The position numbers were made by a program, and so were the translations under genes. Shown piece by piece: positions 1 to 8,255 of a stretch of 10,000 bases of DNA. Origin of the DNA: Rheinheimera sp. (GTDB lineage Bacteria > Pseudomonadota > Gammaproteobacteria > Enterobacterales > Alteromonadaceae). The DNA lies in contig NZ_JAIWOI010000278.1 of NCBI RefSeq assembly GCF_020217005.1, positions 1 through 10,000 of the forward strand, given 5' to 3'. Each line of letters opens with the position of its first letter. The first letter of the stretch is position 1. Below the pieces are notes generated by a model. That model saw only the letters and a program-made list of their open reading frames with translations. It ran no database searches and had not been told where the DNA came from.

Positions 1-298
1 TGCCATCCTGCAAGGCAAATACATAGTTCAGCTGCACAGGGCTGCCCTGAAAGCGACCTGATACATTGGCTTTTACCCAGACTTCGCCATAGCTGCGCGC
101 TGCAGCTAGTATCTGAACTTTGGGCTGATACTTTTGTTGGTTATGCTGCAACCAGCTGCGGATGGATTCCAGACCCGTCAGTTGTTGGCCTTCGTCAAAG
201 ACGGATGCGTCCGGGTCAAAACACTCGGCGGCCAGTTGGTTATTTCGTGCATTAGTTGCTGAAAAATAACAATCAATAGCTGTATCTAACTCAGTCAT
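1..298 (-). CDS. SnoaL-like / NTF2-fold protein, N-terminal part
   Basis: This is the first 99 codons of a gene that continues past the left edge. It begins MTELDTAIDCYFSATNARN and continues with CFDPDASVFDEGQ, an arginine-tryptophan helix (IRSWLQHN) and, near the edge, LNYVFALQDG. This order (N-terminal helix, an acidic loop with DEG, then strands ending in a YxFxLxDG turn) is typical of small nuclear-transport-factor-2-like (SnoaL) proteins of roughly 110-130 residues, so most of the gene is probably present. The family shares a cone-shaped alpha+beta fold with a pocket but has many activities (cyclase, isomerase, unknown), so no substrate can be named. No signal peptide is visible, so it is probably cytoplasmic. 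The ATG at 298 is preceded at six bases by AAGGAG, which fixes the start. It is transcribed divergently from mdtABC and shares the control region. I saw this from the reading frame and motif resemblance only. Confidence 0.8.
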   Translation of the reverse strand, partial: MTELDTAIDCYFSATNARNNQLAAECFDPDASVFDEGQQLTGLESIRSWLQHNQQKYQPKVQILAAARSYGEVWVKANVSGRFQGSPVQLNYVFALQDG

Positions 299-304
299 GA
301 TGCG

Positions 305-310
305 CTCCTT
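305..310 (-). promoter_or_regulatory. Ribosome binding site of the SnoaL-like gene
   Basis: On the minus strand AAGGAG lies six bases before the ATG at 298. It is a near-perfect Shine-Dalgarno sequence and decides the start of this partial gene. Confidence 0.8.
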
Positions 311-340
311 TTACTTAACCCTGTCAGATTAGCAAGCCAA

Positions 341-360
341 ACTGACAACCTTATGTCAGT
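341..360. promoter_or_regulatory. Perfect 20-bp dyad, candidate operator
   Basis: The sequence ACTGACA, six bases (ACCTTA), then TGTCAGT is a perfect inverted repeat with seven-base arms. On the minus strand an extended -10-like element (TGCTAATCT) lies just downstream, at about 334-326, giving a possible start near 319 and a leader of about 20 bases for the SnoaL-like gene. The dyad would then cover the -35 zone, where a repressor would typically act. The arms are too short and the loop too weak for a transcription terminator. The length suits a dimeric helix-turn-helix regulator, but which one cannot be told. Confidence 0.5.
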
Positions 361-462
361 AGCTTTTGTCATGATGAAACAAAAAACTGTTAGCTGAGAC
401 CGAGTTAGCCGCTCAGTTGCAGAGCTGAGATGTCAGTAGGCCAGAAGCTGAAGCTATTGCCA

Positions 463-526
463 TTTTTCGCTGATCCTTTTGTCCTTTTTCGCTGTATTTG
501 ATTTGCCACTTCGGTTTTTATCGCTG
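463..526 (+). repeat. Three phased TTTTTCGCTG-type direct repeats upstream of mdtA
   Basis: TTTTTCGCTG occurs exactly at 463-472 and 485-494, and as TTTTTATCGCTG at 515-526. The shared TCGCTG cores start at 467, 489 and 521, so they are 22 and 32 bases apart, about two and three helical turns. Repeats on one face of the helix upstream of a promoter are typical of response-regulator sites. The copy beginning at 485 also matches 12 of 18 positions of the BaeR box of enteric mdtA promoters as I recall it (TTTTTCTCCATDATTGGC), but this was compared by eye from memory. A candidate activator site is inference. Confidence 0.4.
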
Positions 527-537
527 TAAAAAGACGT

Positions 538-552
538 CTGACCGAAAGTCAG
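538..552. repeat. Short inverted repeat CTGAC-N5-GTCAG before the mdtA promoter
   Basis: Five-base arms CTGAC and GTCAG flank CGAAA. The arms equal the core of the 341-360 dyad, but the spacing is three bases shorter (5 instead of 8 between the five-base cores). It ends 17 bases before the TTGACA box, a place where an activator or repressor could act on mdtABC. Alone it could be chance; the shared half-site raises its value. Confidence 0.35.
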
Positions 553-569
553 CTCATCTTTACTCAATC

Positions 570-599
570 TTGACACTCGCTTCATTGCAGGGTTCTACC
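570..599 (+). promoter_or_regulatory. Possible sigma-70 promoter of mdtABC
   Basis: An exact TTGACA is at 570-575. The best -10-like hexamer at allowed spacing is weak: TCTACC at 594-599 with an 18-base spacer, or TTCTAC at 593-598 with 17. A consensus -35 with a poor -10 fits a promoter that needs an activator, in line with the repeats just upstream. A start near 605-610 would give a leader of about 50 bases before the ATG at 659. Transcript mapping would decide it. Confidence 0.4.
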
Positions 600-658
600 G
601 CCTGAATTAGAGTAAGGCCGTTTTACTCAGTTGCACTTCTGTTATAGGGATTTATGTT

Positions 659-1885
659 ATGTCTTTGCTGAAAAAGCCTGTTGTGTTCGCCGTTGGTTTG
701 GCCCTTGCTGCTGCCGCTTCGTATTGGTTCTGGCCTGCTGCTGAGCCTGCAGCCGGCGCTGGACAAGGCAGTGCTGCACCACAAGGCCCCGGAAAGCGGC
801 CTGGTGGGCAAAGACCTGGTGGCCCTCGTCCGGCGGGTGGAATGGCGAATAACCCATGGGCCATGCCTGTACCAGTGCGGGTGATTGAAGCCAGTTCTAC
901 CGACTTAAAAGTGCAGATTAAAGCCATAGGTACTGTGACACCTTTAAATACTGTGCTGGTGCAAAGCCGGGTCTCTGGTCCTTTACAGCAAGTGTTCTTT
1001 CAGGAAGGTCAGAAAGTTGAAGCGGGTCAGTTGCTCGCTCAGATTGATCCAGCGGATTACAAAGTGCAGCTGGCGCAGGCTCAGGGCCAAAAAGATCAAA
1101 ATCTGGCCCAGCTAAAAAGCGCTGAACAGGATTTAGATCGTTACGCCAAACTGAAAGAACAAAACACCATAGCGGCCCAGCAAATGAATACGCAGCAGGC
1201 TTTAGTGAATCAGCTCAAAGGTGCTATCAAGTCGAATCAGGCTGCTATTGATGCCGCTGCATTGCAGTTGTCTTATACCCAAATTAAGGCCCCTATCAGT
1301 GGCCGTCTTGGTTTACGGGCTGTTGACCCTGGTAACTTAATTCAGGCTAACAGCGCCGAAGGTTTAGTCACTATTACTCAAAGCTCGCCAATAGCTGTGG
1401 TTTTTACTATTCCTGAAACTCAGTTGCAGCAAGTTCGCACTGCCTTTCGTGCCGGAGCTGCGTTGACTGTTGAAGCCTGGGACAGAGCAGAACAAATGCA
1501 GCTCAGTAGCGGCACTTTAACCACCCTGGATAACCAGATTGATATAGCCACAGGCACGTTGAAGCTTAAGGCTGAATTCGCCAATCAGCACGAAGAATTA
1601 TTCCCGAACCAGTTTGTGAATGTGCGTCTCAATGTGGCGGTGCAAAGTGGCGCTGTCACTATTCCGCAGGACGCTGTGCAATACGGTGCTCAGGGCACTT
1701 ATGTCTATATGGTGGACCAGAATAACAAAGCGCAGATCCGGGTGTTGAAGTTAGGTGCTGTCGACAATGGTTTAGTGGCTGTAGAAGAAGGTTTAAAAGC
1801 GGGTGACAAAGTGGTGCTGGAAGGATTGGACCGTCTGCGACCAGACCGTGAAGTTGAGGTGATCCAGGACGCGCCTAAGGGGTAA
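659..1885 (+). CDS. mdtA: MdtA-type periplasmic adaptor of RND multidrug pump
   Basis: This membrane fusion protein should bridge the MdtB/MdtC pump in the inner membrane and a TolC-type outer-membrane channel. At 408 residues it is close to E. coli MdtA (about 415). Residues 1-25 are a hydrophobic anchor (MSLLKK then VVFAVGLALAAAA) with no lipobox cysteine, so it is probably a signal anchor rather than a lipoprotein. Residues about 41-61 form a Pro/Gly/Arg linker. The two halves of the lipoyl domain are near 98-131 (VQSRVSGPL, GQKVEAGQLLAQIDP) and 207-240 (TQIKAPISGRLG, DPGNLIQ). They enclose an alpha-helical hairpin at 132-206 rich in Gln, Lys and Ala. The beta-barrel lies near 245-325 and the membrane-proximal domain near 330-402 (VTIPQDAVQYG, GLKAGDKVVLEGLDRLRP). 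AGGGA at 646-650 supports the ATG at 659; the ATG at 654 hits a stop after five codons. It is the first gene of the operon and abuts mdtB. Pseudomonas homologues are called MuxA. Confidence 0.95.
   Translation: MSLLKKPVVFAVGLALAAAASYWFWPAAEPAAGAGQGSAAPQGPGKRPGGQRPGGPRPAGGMANNPWAMPVPVRVIEASSTDLKVQIKAIGTVTPLNTVLVQSRVSGPLQQVFFQEGQKVEAGQLLAQIDPADYKVQLAQAQGQKDQNLAQLKSAEQDLDRYAKLKEQNTIAAQQMNTQQALVNQLKGAIKSNQAAIDAAALQLSYTQIKAPISGRLGLRAVDPGNLIQANSAEGLVTITQSSPIAVVFTIPETQLQQVRTAFRAGAALTVEAWDRAEQMQLSSGTLTTLDNQIDIATGTLKLKAEFANQHEELFPNQFVNVRLNVAVQSGAVTIPQDAVQYGAQGTYVYMVDQNNKAQIRVLKLGAVDNGLVAVEEGLKAGDKVVLEGLDRLRPDREVEVIQDAPKG
1877..1882 (+). promoter_or_regulatory. mdtB ribosome binding site, favours second ATG
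   Basis: AAGGGG lies inside the last codons of mdtA. It is three bases from the ATG at 1886 but six from the tandem ATG at 1889. The six-base spacing is better for initiation. Starting at 1889 gives [11 protein letters not shown], which lines up with the MdtC start [11 protein letters not shown]. The true start may therefore be 1889. Confidence 0.6.
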
Positions 1886-4800
1886 ATGATGAACCTGTCC
1901 AAGCCTTTTATTTTACGCCCTGTCGCTACCTCCTTATTGATGCTGGCGATCTTAATTGCCGGTCTTTTAAGTTGGCGGTTATTGCCTGTGGCTGCGTTGC
2001 CCCAGGTCGATTATCCCATTATTCAGGTCTTTAGCTTTAACCCCGGTGCCAGCCCTGACATTATGGCTCGTACAGTCACTGCGCCTTTGGAGCGACGTTT
2101 AGGTCAGATCCCAGGCCTGAAACAAATGTCGTCCAATAGCTCAGCCGGTGCTTCGGTTATTACGTTGCAATTTGCCTTAGTGGTGGATATGGGCGTGGCC
2201 GAACAGGAAGTGCAAGCCGCTATTAATACGGCTTCTTCCTTGTTACCTAACGACTTACCTACACCTCCTGTCTACCGCAAAGTAAACCCGGCTGATGCGC
2301 CTATTCTGACCCTAGCCGTCAGCTCTGATACCTTGCCTTTACCTGCTGTCTACGATTTAGTCGATACCCGTATGGCACAAAAGCTCGCTCAGCTGACGGG
2401 GGTGGGTATGGTCAGTCTGGCGGGTGGGCAGCGCCCCGCTATTCGTGTCAAAGCCAACCCAGCGGCGTTAGCCAGCCTGAACTTAAGTGTCGAAAGTTTG
2501 CGTAGCGCTATAGCTGCAGCCAATACCAATCAGCCAAAAGGCAGTTTTGATGGTGCTTTTCGTTCCACTATGCTGGAGGCTAATGATCAAATTCGCAGTA
2601 CGGATGAGTACAAAGAACTGATTATTGCCTACCGTGAGGGCGCACCTGTGCGCTTAAAAGACGTGGCAAAGATTGAAAATGGCGCTGAAGACCGTTTTCT
2701 CGCCGCCTGGGCTAATCAAAAGGCTGCTGTGCTGGTGAATATCCAGCGCCAGCCTGGTGCCAATGTGATTGATGTCGCTGACAGAGTGCAGGAGCTGCTG
2801 CCGCAGCTGACAGCCACTATGCCTGCCGCTGTCAAAGTAGAAGTCTTAACAGACCGGACTCACAGTATTAGGGCTTCGGTACGTGATGTGCAAAAAGAGC
2901 TGATCTTCGCCATAGTGCTGGTGGTCTTGGTGACCTTCGCCTTTTTACGCAGTATTCCGGCCACTATTATTCCCAGCCTGGCCGTGCCTTTGTCTTTGAT
3001 TGGTACTTTTGCCGTCATGGTGTTGCTGGAGTTTTCCGTCAATAACCTGACCTTAATGGCCTTGACCATAGCCACAGGTTTTGTGGTGGATGACGCCATA
3101 GTGATGCTGGAAAACGTAGCGCGGCACCGGGAACAAGGGGCTTCTCCTATGGAAGCTGCACTCAGAGGTGCGAAAGAAATTGGTTTTACCCTGATCTCCC
3201 TGACCTTTTCGCTGATAGCCGTGCTGATCCCTCTGCTCTTTATGGCGGATGTGGTCGGCCGGCTGTTTTTTGAATTTGCTGTCACTTTGGCTGTGGCTAT
3301 TCTGATTTCTCTAGTGGTGTCTTTAACACTGACCCCTATGTTGTGCGCACGTTTACTAAAAACCCTGCCGGAGCATCATGATCAAAATGGCCTGATGGAC
3401 CGCATTATTGCCTCTTATGGCCGGGGTTTGCAGTGGGTGTTGCGGCATCAGACCTCAGCCATGTGCAGTATGCTGGCGACTGTGGCTTTAACGGCTCTGT
3501 TGTATCTGGCTGTGCCCAAGGGCTTTTTCCCTGTGCAGGACAGTGGTGTGATTCAGGTGGTGACCGAAGCGCCGCAGGATATTTCTTTCCAGGCGATGGC
3601 GGCCCGGCAGCAGGAACTGGCGGAAAATATTCTGCAGCATCCATCCGTCAGCAGTTTGTCGTCTTTTATTGGTGTGGATGGCAGCAATACCAGCATTAAC
3701 AGTGGCCGTATTCAAATCAACCTGAAACCACATGGCGAACGCGACTTGTCTGCAGTGGAAGTGATCCGCGAGCTGGAGCAGCAAGTGCAGGCCGTGCCTG
3801 GTATCAAAGGCTGGTTCCAGCCAGTGCAGGAATTGAGTATTGAAGACCGCGTCAGCCGCACTCAATACCAGTTCAGTTTAACCACACCGGATCAGCAGGT
3901 GCTGAATCAGTGGTTACCGGATTTAGTAGACGCCTTGCAACAGCGCCCTGAATTGTCCGAAGTGGCCCATGATTTACAGCAACAGGGGTTGCAGGCTTAT
4001 ATCGATATAGACCGCACCGCAGCTGCGCGTTTAGGCATTAATGTGTCGCAAATCAGCACTGTGCTGCAAAGTGCCTACAGTCAGCGCCAAATCACCACCT
4101 TATTTACGCAGGCCAATCAGTATCGGGTGATTTTAGAGGTCGACCCGGACCAGATTAACGGCGTTGATGCGCTGAACAAGCTCTATATCAGCACCAGCTC
4201 TGGTACTCCAGTGCCGCTGTCCGCTGTGGCCAAAGTGACACAACGGCCTGCTAAGTTATTGATTAACCATCAGGGCCAGTTCCCTTCAGTCACCTTGTCT
4301 TTTAACCTGGCTGAAGGCTATTCCTTGGGTGAAGCTGTAGCTGCTATTGAAGAAGTGCAGCAGCAATTGCAATTACCGGCTGAAATGGAGCTGACCTTTC
4401 AGGGCGCAGCTGAAGCCTTCCGCGCCTCTTTGAGCAATACACTCTGGCTGGTGCTGGCTGCAGTGATCACCATGTATATAGTGCTGGGTATTTTGTATGA
4501 AAGCTTAATTCACCCTGTCACCATATTGTCGACTTTACCTTCAGCCACAGTAGGGGCTTTATTGGCGCTGCTGATCGCAGGCCAGCCGCTGGATTTGATT
4601 GCGGTCATCGGCATAGTGTTGCTGATAGGTTTAGTGAAGAAAAACGGCATTATGATGGTCGACTTTGCGCTGGAAGCGCAGCGCCATCAGGGTTTGTCGC
4701 CAACCGAAGCTATTTATCAGGCGGCGTTAATGCGTTTCCGTCCTATTTTAATGACTACGCTGGCGGCCTTATTTGGCGCTATTCCATTGTTATTGGCCAG

Positions 4801-4978
4801 TGGTTCAGGGGCTGAATTGCGTCAGCCTTTGGGACTGGTGATGGTGGGTGGTTTATTAGTTAGTCAGGTGCTGACACTCTTTACTACCCCTGTGGTGTAT
4901 TTGTGGTTTGACCGCCATTTTAGTAGTAAAGAAGGTCAACAGGAAAACCTGAACGAAGCCGAGGCCAAAGCGTTATGA
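1886..4978 (+). CDS. mdtB: MdtB-type RND multidrug efflux subunit
   Basis: This inner-membrane proton/drug antiporter protomer should form a hetero-trimer with MdtC. The sequence follows E. coli MdtB closely: [16 protein letters not shown] in TM1, then [31 protein letters not shown], and TM4 with [20 protein letters not shown]. The proton-relay residues known from AcrB are present: Asp402-Asp403 in TM4, Lys919 in TM10 ([10 protein letters not shown]) and Arg952 in TM11 (RFRPILMTT). TM1 is near 11-30, the first periplasmic porter/docking loop near 33-330, TM2-6 near 336-490, TM7 near 525-545, the second loop near 550-845, and TM8-12 near 852-1008. At 1030 residues (1029 from ATG 1889) it is full length. 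In E. coli the active pump is reported as two MdtB and one MdtC, with the relay needed in MdtB. The gene abuts mdtA with no gap (TAA then ATG) and overlaps mdtC by four bases, so expression is probably coupled. Pseudomonas homologues are called MuxB. Confidence 0.95.
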   Translation: MMNLSKPFILRPVATSLLMLAILIAGLLSWRLLPVAALPQVDYPIIQVFSFNPGASPDIMARTVTAPLERRLGQIPGLKQMSSNSSAGASVITLQFALVVDMGVAEQEVQAAINTASSLLPNDLPTPPVYRKVNPADAPILTLAVSSDTLPLPAVYDLVDTRMAQKLAQLTGVGMVSLAGGQRPAIRVKANPAALASLNLSVESLRSAIAAANTNQPKGSFDGAFRSTMLEANDQIRSTDEYKELIIAYREGAPVRLKDVAKIENGAEDRFLAAWANQKAAVLVNIQRQPGANVIDVADRVQELLPQLTATMPAAVKVEVLTDRTHSIRASVRDVQKELIFAIVLVVLVTFAFLRSIPATIIPSLAVPLSLIGTFAVMVLLEFSVNNLTLMALTIATGFVVDDAIVMLENVARHREQGASPMEAALRGAKEIGFTLISLTFSLIAVLIPLLFMADVVGRLFFEFAVTLAVAILISLVVSLTLTPMLCARLLKTLPEHHDQNGLMDRIIASYGRGLQWVLRHQTSAMCSMLATVALTALLYLAVPKGFFPVQDSGVIQVVTEAPQDISFQAMAARQQELAENILQHPSVSSLSSFIGVDGSNTSINSGRIQINLKPHGERDLSAVEVIRELEQQVQAVPGIKGWFQPVQELSIEDRVSRTQYQFSLTTPDQQVLNQWLPDLVDALQQRPELSEVAHDLQQQGLQAYIDIDRTAAARLGINVSQISTVLQSAYSQRQITTLFTQANQYRVILEVDPDQINGVDALNKLYISTSSGTPVPLSAVAKVTQRPAKLLINHQGQFPSVTLSFNLAEGYSLGEAVAAIEEVQQQLQLPAEMELTFQGAAEAFRASLSNTLWLVLAAVITMYIVLGILYESLIHPVTILSTLPSATVGALLALLIAGQPLDLIAVIGIVLLIGLVKKNGIMMVDFALEAQRHQGLSPTEAIYQAALMRFRPILMTTLAALFGAIPLLLASGSGAELRQPLGLVMVGGLLVSQVLTLFTTPVVYLWFDRHFSSKEGQQENLNEAEAKAL

Positions 4979-7900
4979 ACTTAGCTTTGCCTTTTATTCA
5001 ACGCCCTGTCGCCAGTGGTTTAATTGCCACCGCTATATTGTTACTGGGTATGTTGTGTTGGCGTTTATTGCCGGTCTCTCCTCTACCCGCTGTCGATTTC
5101 CCTATGATAGTAGTTTCCGCCAGTTTGCCCGGTGCCAGTCCTGAAAGTATGGCCGCTACTGTGGCCACGCCATTGGAACGGGCTTTGGGCAGTATTGCTG
5201 GTATCAACCGTATCAGTTCCAGCAGCAATCAGGGCTCAGCACAAATTCGGCTGGAGTTTGACTTGGACCGTAATGTCGATGAAGCGGCCCGTGAAGTGCA
5301 GGCTGCTATTAACGCTGCCCGCAGTCAGTTGCCGTCCGGTATGCCGGGTAATCCAAGTTACCGTAAATTTAATCCGTCCCAGGCGCCTGTGATGGCGCTG
5401 GCCTTAAGCTCAGAGCACTTGGCCTCCAGTGCATTGTATGACGCAGCCTCCACTGTACTGGCGCAAAAGCTTGCAGCTATTACGGGTGTAGGGCAAGTTG
5501 AAGTGACAGGGGCTTCTTTGCCTGCAGTGCGGGTGCAATTAAACCCCGGCATGCTGACTCAATATGGCGTGGCTTTGGATGAAGTCCGCAGCGCTATCAG
5601 TGGGGCTAATGCCTCTGTGCCTTTGGGCGTATTGGAGAGCAGCGATCAACGCTGGCAACTGGCGACCAGCCAGACTTTACGTCAGGCCTCGGATTATCAG
5701 AATTTAGTGGTAAAATACGTCAACGGCGCCCCTATCCGTTTATCGGATGTGGCATTAGTGACAGACTCCACAGAGAACCGCTACAGCGCTGGTTTTCATA
5801 ACGATAAAAATGCGGTGATTTTGCTGATCAGCCGCCGCACAGGCGCCAATATTGTCGAAACCATAGATGCGATTTACCAGCAAATGCCGCTGCTGCAAGC
5901 CCTGATCCCAGCAGATGCTGATTTAGCTGTAGTGATGGATCGCAGCCCGGTGATCCGCGCCACTTTAACTGAAGCCCAAATCAGTTTATTGATTGCTGTG
6001 GCTTTGGTGGTACTGGTGGTCTGGGCCTTTTTAGGTAGTTTGCGCAGTGCCCTAATCCCAAGCCTGGCTATTCCGGTGTCGTTAGTTGGCTCCTTTACCG
6101 TGATGTATCTCTGTGATTTTTCGCTAAATAACTTATCGGTCATGGCACTGATTGTCGCCACGGGTTTAGTGGTAGACGACGCCATAGTGGTGGTGGAAAA
6201 CATTAAACGCCATATAGAACGCGGCTTAACGCCTTTACAGGCCGCACGGCAAGGCGCATCTGAAGTCGGTTTTACCTTATTGGCAATGAATCTGGCTTTA
6301 GTGGTGATTTTCCTGTCGATTTTATTTATGGGTGGCTTGGTCGAACGTTTATTCCGCGAGTTTTCTATTACCTTGGCCGCAGCCATGACCATTAGTCTGG
6401 TGATTTCGCTGACCCTGACACCAAGCCTGTCGGCCCTGCTGCTGAAGGCCAAACAGCCGGGTGACAGTCAAACCGGTGCTTTTCAAAGATTTCAGCACAA
6501 GTATCACCAGAGCGTCAGCTGGAGCTTAAGTCATTATCGTTGGTTACTGGCGGCTTTGGTGTTGCTCTTTGCGGCCAATGCCTGGTTGTATACCAAGGTT
6601 CCGACAGGTTTACTGCCAGATCAGGACACAGGCCAGCTGAATGGTTTTGTCCGTGGTGACGATGGCTTTTCCTTTCAGATCATGCAGCCCAAAATTGAAG
6701 CCTTTCGTCAGCACTTATTAAAAGATCCGGCTATAGCCGATGTGACAGGCTCCAGCGGTGGGGATATGGGCATCAGCAACAGTTGGATGAGGGTCAGGTT
6801 AAAACCTCTGTCAGAACGGAAGATTTCTGCCCAGCAAGTGGTGGACCGTATTCGTGCTACAGCACCTAAAGTGCCGGGTGGCATGTTGTTTTTAAATGTT
6901 GATCAGGACATTCGTTTAACTTCCCCTTTTGGGCGCAGTGATTACGAGCTGTTGATGTTGTCCGGTGATTTGCAGCTGCTACGCAAATGGAGCAAACAGG
7001 TGGCGGAAAAAATGCAGGAGCTGCCGGAGCTTGTCGATGTCGACACGCCCAGTGGCGAAGACGCACAACAAATTTCATTGACCATAGACCGCGAAGCGGC
7101 ACAGCGCCTGGGTGTGGATATGCGTACTGTGGCGACCTTGCTGAACAACTCTTTTTCACAGCGCCAGGTGGCGACTTTATACGATGAGATGAACCAATAC
7201 CGTGTGGTGATGGAACTGACGCCTGGTTATACAGCTCAGCCTGAAGTGTTAAAACAACTGCAACTGGTAACGGCAGATGGCAACCGCGTACCTTTATCCA
7301 GTATCGCCAGTTATCAGTACAGTCTGGCCAATGACCGTATCCGCCGTGATGGTCAGTTTGCCTCTGTAGGTATAGGTTATGGTTTAGCGCCCGGTGTGAC
7401 TTTACAGCAAGCCTCAGCTGCCATTGACAGGGTATTGGCTCTGGCTATGGTGCCCAGTGGCATTCATACCATTAATGGTGAAGATCAGCGTAACGCCATG
7501 TTTAAAAGTGGTGACCAACTTTGGCTGATTATTGGTGTGATTTTCACTGTCTACCTGCTTCTGGGTGTGTTGTATGAAAGCACAATTCAACCTATCACTA
7601 TTTTATCGACTTTACCTTGTGCCGGGTTGGGGGCTTTGCTGGCGCTTTATGTCAGCAATACCGACTTTAACCTGATCGCTTTGCTGGGGCTGTTTTTGCT
7701 GATCGGCATAGTGATGAAAAACGCCATTTTGCTGGTCGACTTTGCTTTGCATGCAGAGCGGGATCTTGGCTTATCACCCAAAGATGCAGTCGCTTTGGCG
7801 GCGGCGCAGCGTTTGCGGCCAATACTTATGACTAACTTTGCGGCTTTATTAGGTGCAGTGCCATTGCTGTTTGGTATGGGTGAAGGTTCAGAGCTGCGCC

Positions 7901-8061
7901 AGCCTTTGGGCATTACCATAGTAGGTGGATTGCTGGTCAGTCAGTTACTGACCCTCTACAGCACGCCAGCAGTCTATTTGGCGTTAAGCAAATTCCGCCG
8001 CACCAGCTCAGTAGATCAACAGGTAGCTCACACGGCAGTTGAAAAAAAGGCTGAGGTTTAA
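4975..8061 (+). CDS. mdtC: MdtC-type RND multidrug efflux subunit
   Basis: This second, distinct RND protomer partners MdtB. It matches E. coli MdtC rather than MdtB in its diagnostic N-terminal part: [28 protein letters not shown]-type [15 protein letters not shown], and [11 protein letters not shown]. It has 1028 residues, against about 1025 in E. coli. TM1 is near 12-30, large periplasmic loops near 33-330 and 545-840, TM2-6 near 335-492, TM7 near 522-540 and TM8-12 near 848-1005. Asp401-Asp402 (TM4), Lys915 (TM10, [13 protein letters not shown]) and Arg948 (TM11, RLRPILMT) keep the relay, so it is not a relay-dead subunit. The start codon lies in the ATGA overlap with the mdtB stop. Only a weak GAGG at 4961-4964 precedes it, so translational coupling is likely. 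The stop codon sits in the loop of a hairpin (8047-8070). No mdtD, baeSR or outer-membrane factor follows, unlike the enteric mdtABCD-baeSR and Pseudomonas muxABC-opmB layouts. Confidence 0.95.
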   Translation: MNLALPFIQRPVASGLIATAILLLGMLCWRLLPVSPLPAVDFPMIVVSASLPGASPESMAATVATPLERALGSIAGINRISSSSNQGSAQIRLEFDLDRNVDEAAREVQAAINAARSQLPSGMPGNPSYRKFNPSQAPVMALALSSEHLASSALYDAASTVLAQKLAAITGVGQVEVTGASLPAVRVQLNPGMLTQYGVALDEVRSAISGANASVPLGVLESSDQRWQLATSQTLRQASDYQNLVVKYVNGAPIRLSDVALVTDSTENRYSAGFHNDKNAVILLISRRTGANIVETIDAIYQQMPLLQALIPADADLAVVMDRSPVIRATLTEAQISLLIAVALVVLVVWAFLGSLRSALIPSLAIPVSLVGSFTVMYLCDFSLNNLSVMALIVATGLVVDDAIVVVENIKRHIERGLTPLQAARQGASEVGFTLLAMNLALVVIFLSILFMGGLVERLFREFSITLAAAMTISLVISLTLTPSLSALLLKAKQPGDSQTGAFQRFQHKYHQSVSWSLSHYRWLLAALVLLFAANAWLYTKVPTGLLPDQDTGQLNGFVRGDDGFSFQIMQPKIEAFRQHLLKDPAIADVTGSSGGDMGISNSWMRVRLKPLSERKISAQQVVDRIRATAPKVPGGMLFLNVDQDIRLTSPFGRSDYELLMLSGDLQLLRKWSKQVAEKMQELPELVDVDTPSGEDAQQISLTIDREAAQRLGVDMRTVATLLNNSFSQRQVATLYDEMNQYRVVMELTPGYTAQPEVLKQLQLVTADGNRVPLSSIASYQYSLANDRIRRDGQFASVGIGYGLAPGVTLQQASAAIDRVLALAMVPSGIHTINGEDQRNAMFKSGDQLWLIIGVIFTVYLLLGVLYESTIQPITILSTLPCAGLGALLALYVSNTDFNLIALLGLFLLIGIVMKNAILLVDFALHAERDLGLSPKDAVALAAAQRLRPILMTNFAALLGAVPLLFGMGEGSELRQPLGITIVGGLLVSQLLTLYSTPAVYLALSKFRRTSSVDQQVAHTAVEKKAEV

Positions 8062-8070
8062 CTCAGCCTT
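8042..8070 (-). terminator. Rho-independent terminator for the converging MFS transcript
   Basis: A perfect nine-base stem (8047-8055 AAGGCTGAG with 8062-8070 CTCAGCCTT) closes a six-base loop, GTTTAA. Read on the minus strand, the stem is followed by a run of seven T (8048-8042, the first two within the stem). This is the classic terminator layout for transcripts coming from 9570 downward. On the plus strand no T-run follows (AAGGGATG), so termination of mdtABC here would be poor. The mdtC stop TAA (8059-8061) lies in the loop. Confidence 0.8.
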
Positions 8071-8110
8071 AAGGGATGAAGACTCATCCGGCACCAGGAA
8101 TATGTTTAAT

Positions 8111-8230
8111 CAGCTTCAGCTGGCCCATTGGGCGAAGCCGGAAAAAGCATTGCCAACAGTTTGGCAATGTCCGGCTGAGCGCCAGTGGCTCTGTCCACTG
8201 GCCGGTCAAGCGCCACGGATGGCGCGAATA
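8111..8230. repeat. Intergenic repeat, copy A (split form)
   Basis: Copy A has two 22-base blocks. Block 1 is at 8111-8132 (begins CAGCTTCAGCTGG, ends CCCATTGGG). Block 2 is at 8209-8230 (begins AGCGCCACGGATGG, ends CGAATA) and contains the GCGCCA-CGGA-TGGCGC hairpin. The blocks are identical to those of copy B but are separated here by 76 bases (8133-8208), which hold two further hairpins. Copy B has only two bases between the blocks. Confidence 0.8.
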
Positions 8231-8255
8231 CAAAAACATCGGGAGTGTTTTTGAA

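Larger units (their letters stand above)
299..658. promoter_or_regulatory. Divergent control region between SnoaL-like gene and mdtABC
   Basis: About 360 bases without a credible gene separate two divergently transcribed units, so promoters for both must lie here. The stretch is unusually rich in the hexamer TGTCAG. Exact copies on one strand or the other occur at 322-327, 342-347 (as CTGACA), 354-359 and 431-436, where about 0.2 would be expected by chance in this length. Five-base versions occur at 538-542 and 548-552. The ten bases ATGTCAGTAG occur twice, at 353-362 and 430-439. Three TCGCTG elements follow at 467, 489 and 521. A TTGACA box lies at 570-575. I found no regulator gene next to it in the window. 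That a regulator binds here is inference from repeat density. Confidence 0.6.

Noticed and set aside
623..927. Open frames on both strands over the start of mdtA
   Set aside because: They are shadows of the GC-rich Pro/Gly linker codons. The mdtA frame is a clear homologue with a good start.
2860..3285. Minus-strand 141-codon frame inside mdtB, and similar ones at 3488-3865 and 5874-6452
   Set aside because: They lie antisense to conserved RND transmembrane regions and show low-complexity Ser/Thr/Lys composition with no family resemblance.
4975..8061. Recent tandem duplication of mdtB giving mdtC
   Set aside because: The two proteins match different E. coli subunits (MdtB and MdtC), so the duplication is ancient and shared across the family.
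8047..8070. Strong terminator for mdtABC
   Set aside because: On the plus strand the stem is followed by AAGGGATG, not by a T-run. The T-run exists only for minus-strand transcripts.
8133..8208. Remnant of an insertion sequence or MITE
   Set aside because: No target-site duplication and no terminal inverted repeats spanning the whole 76 bases could be seen, only internal hairpins.
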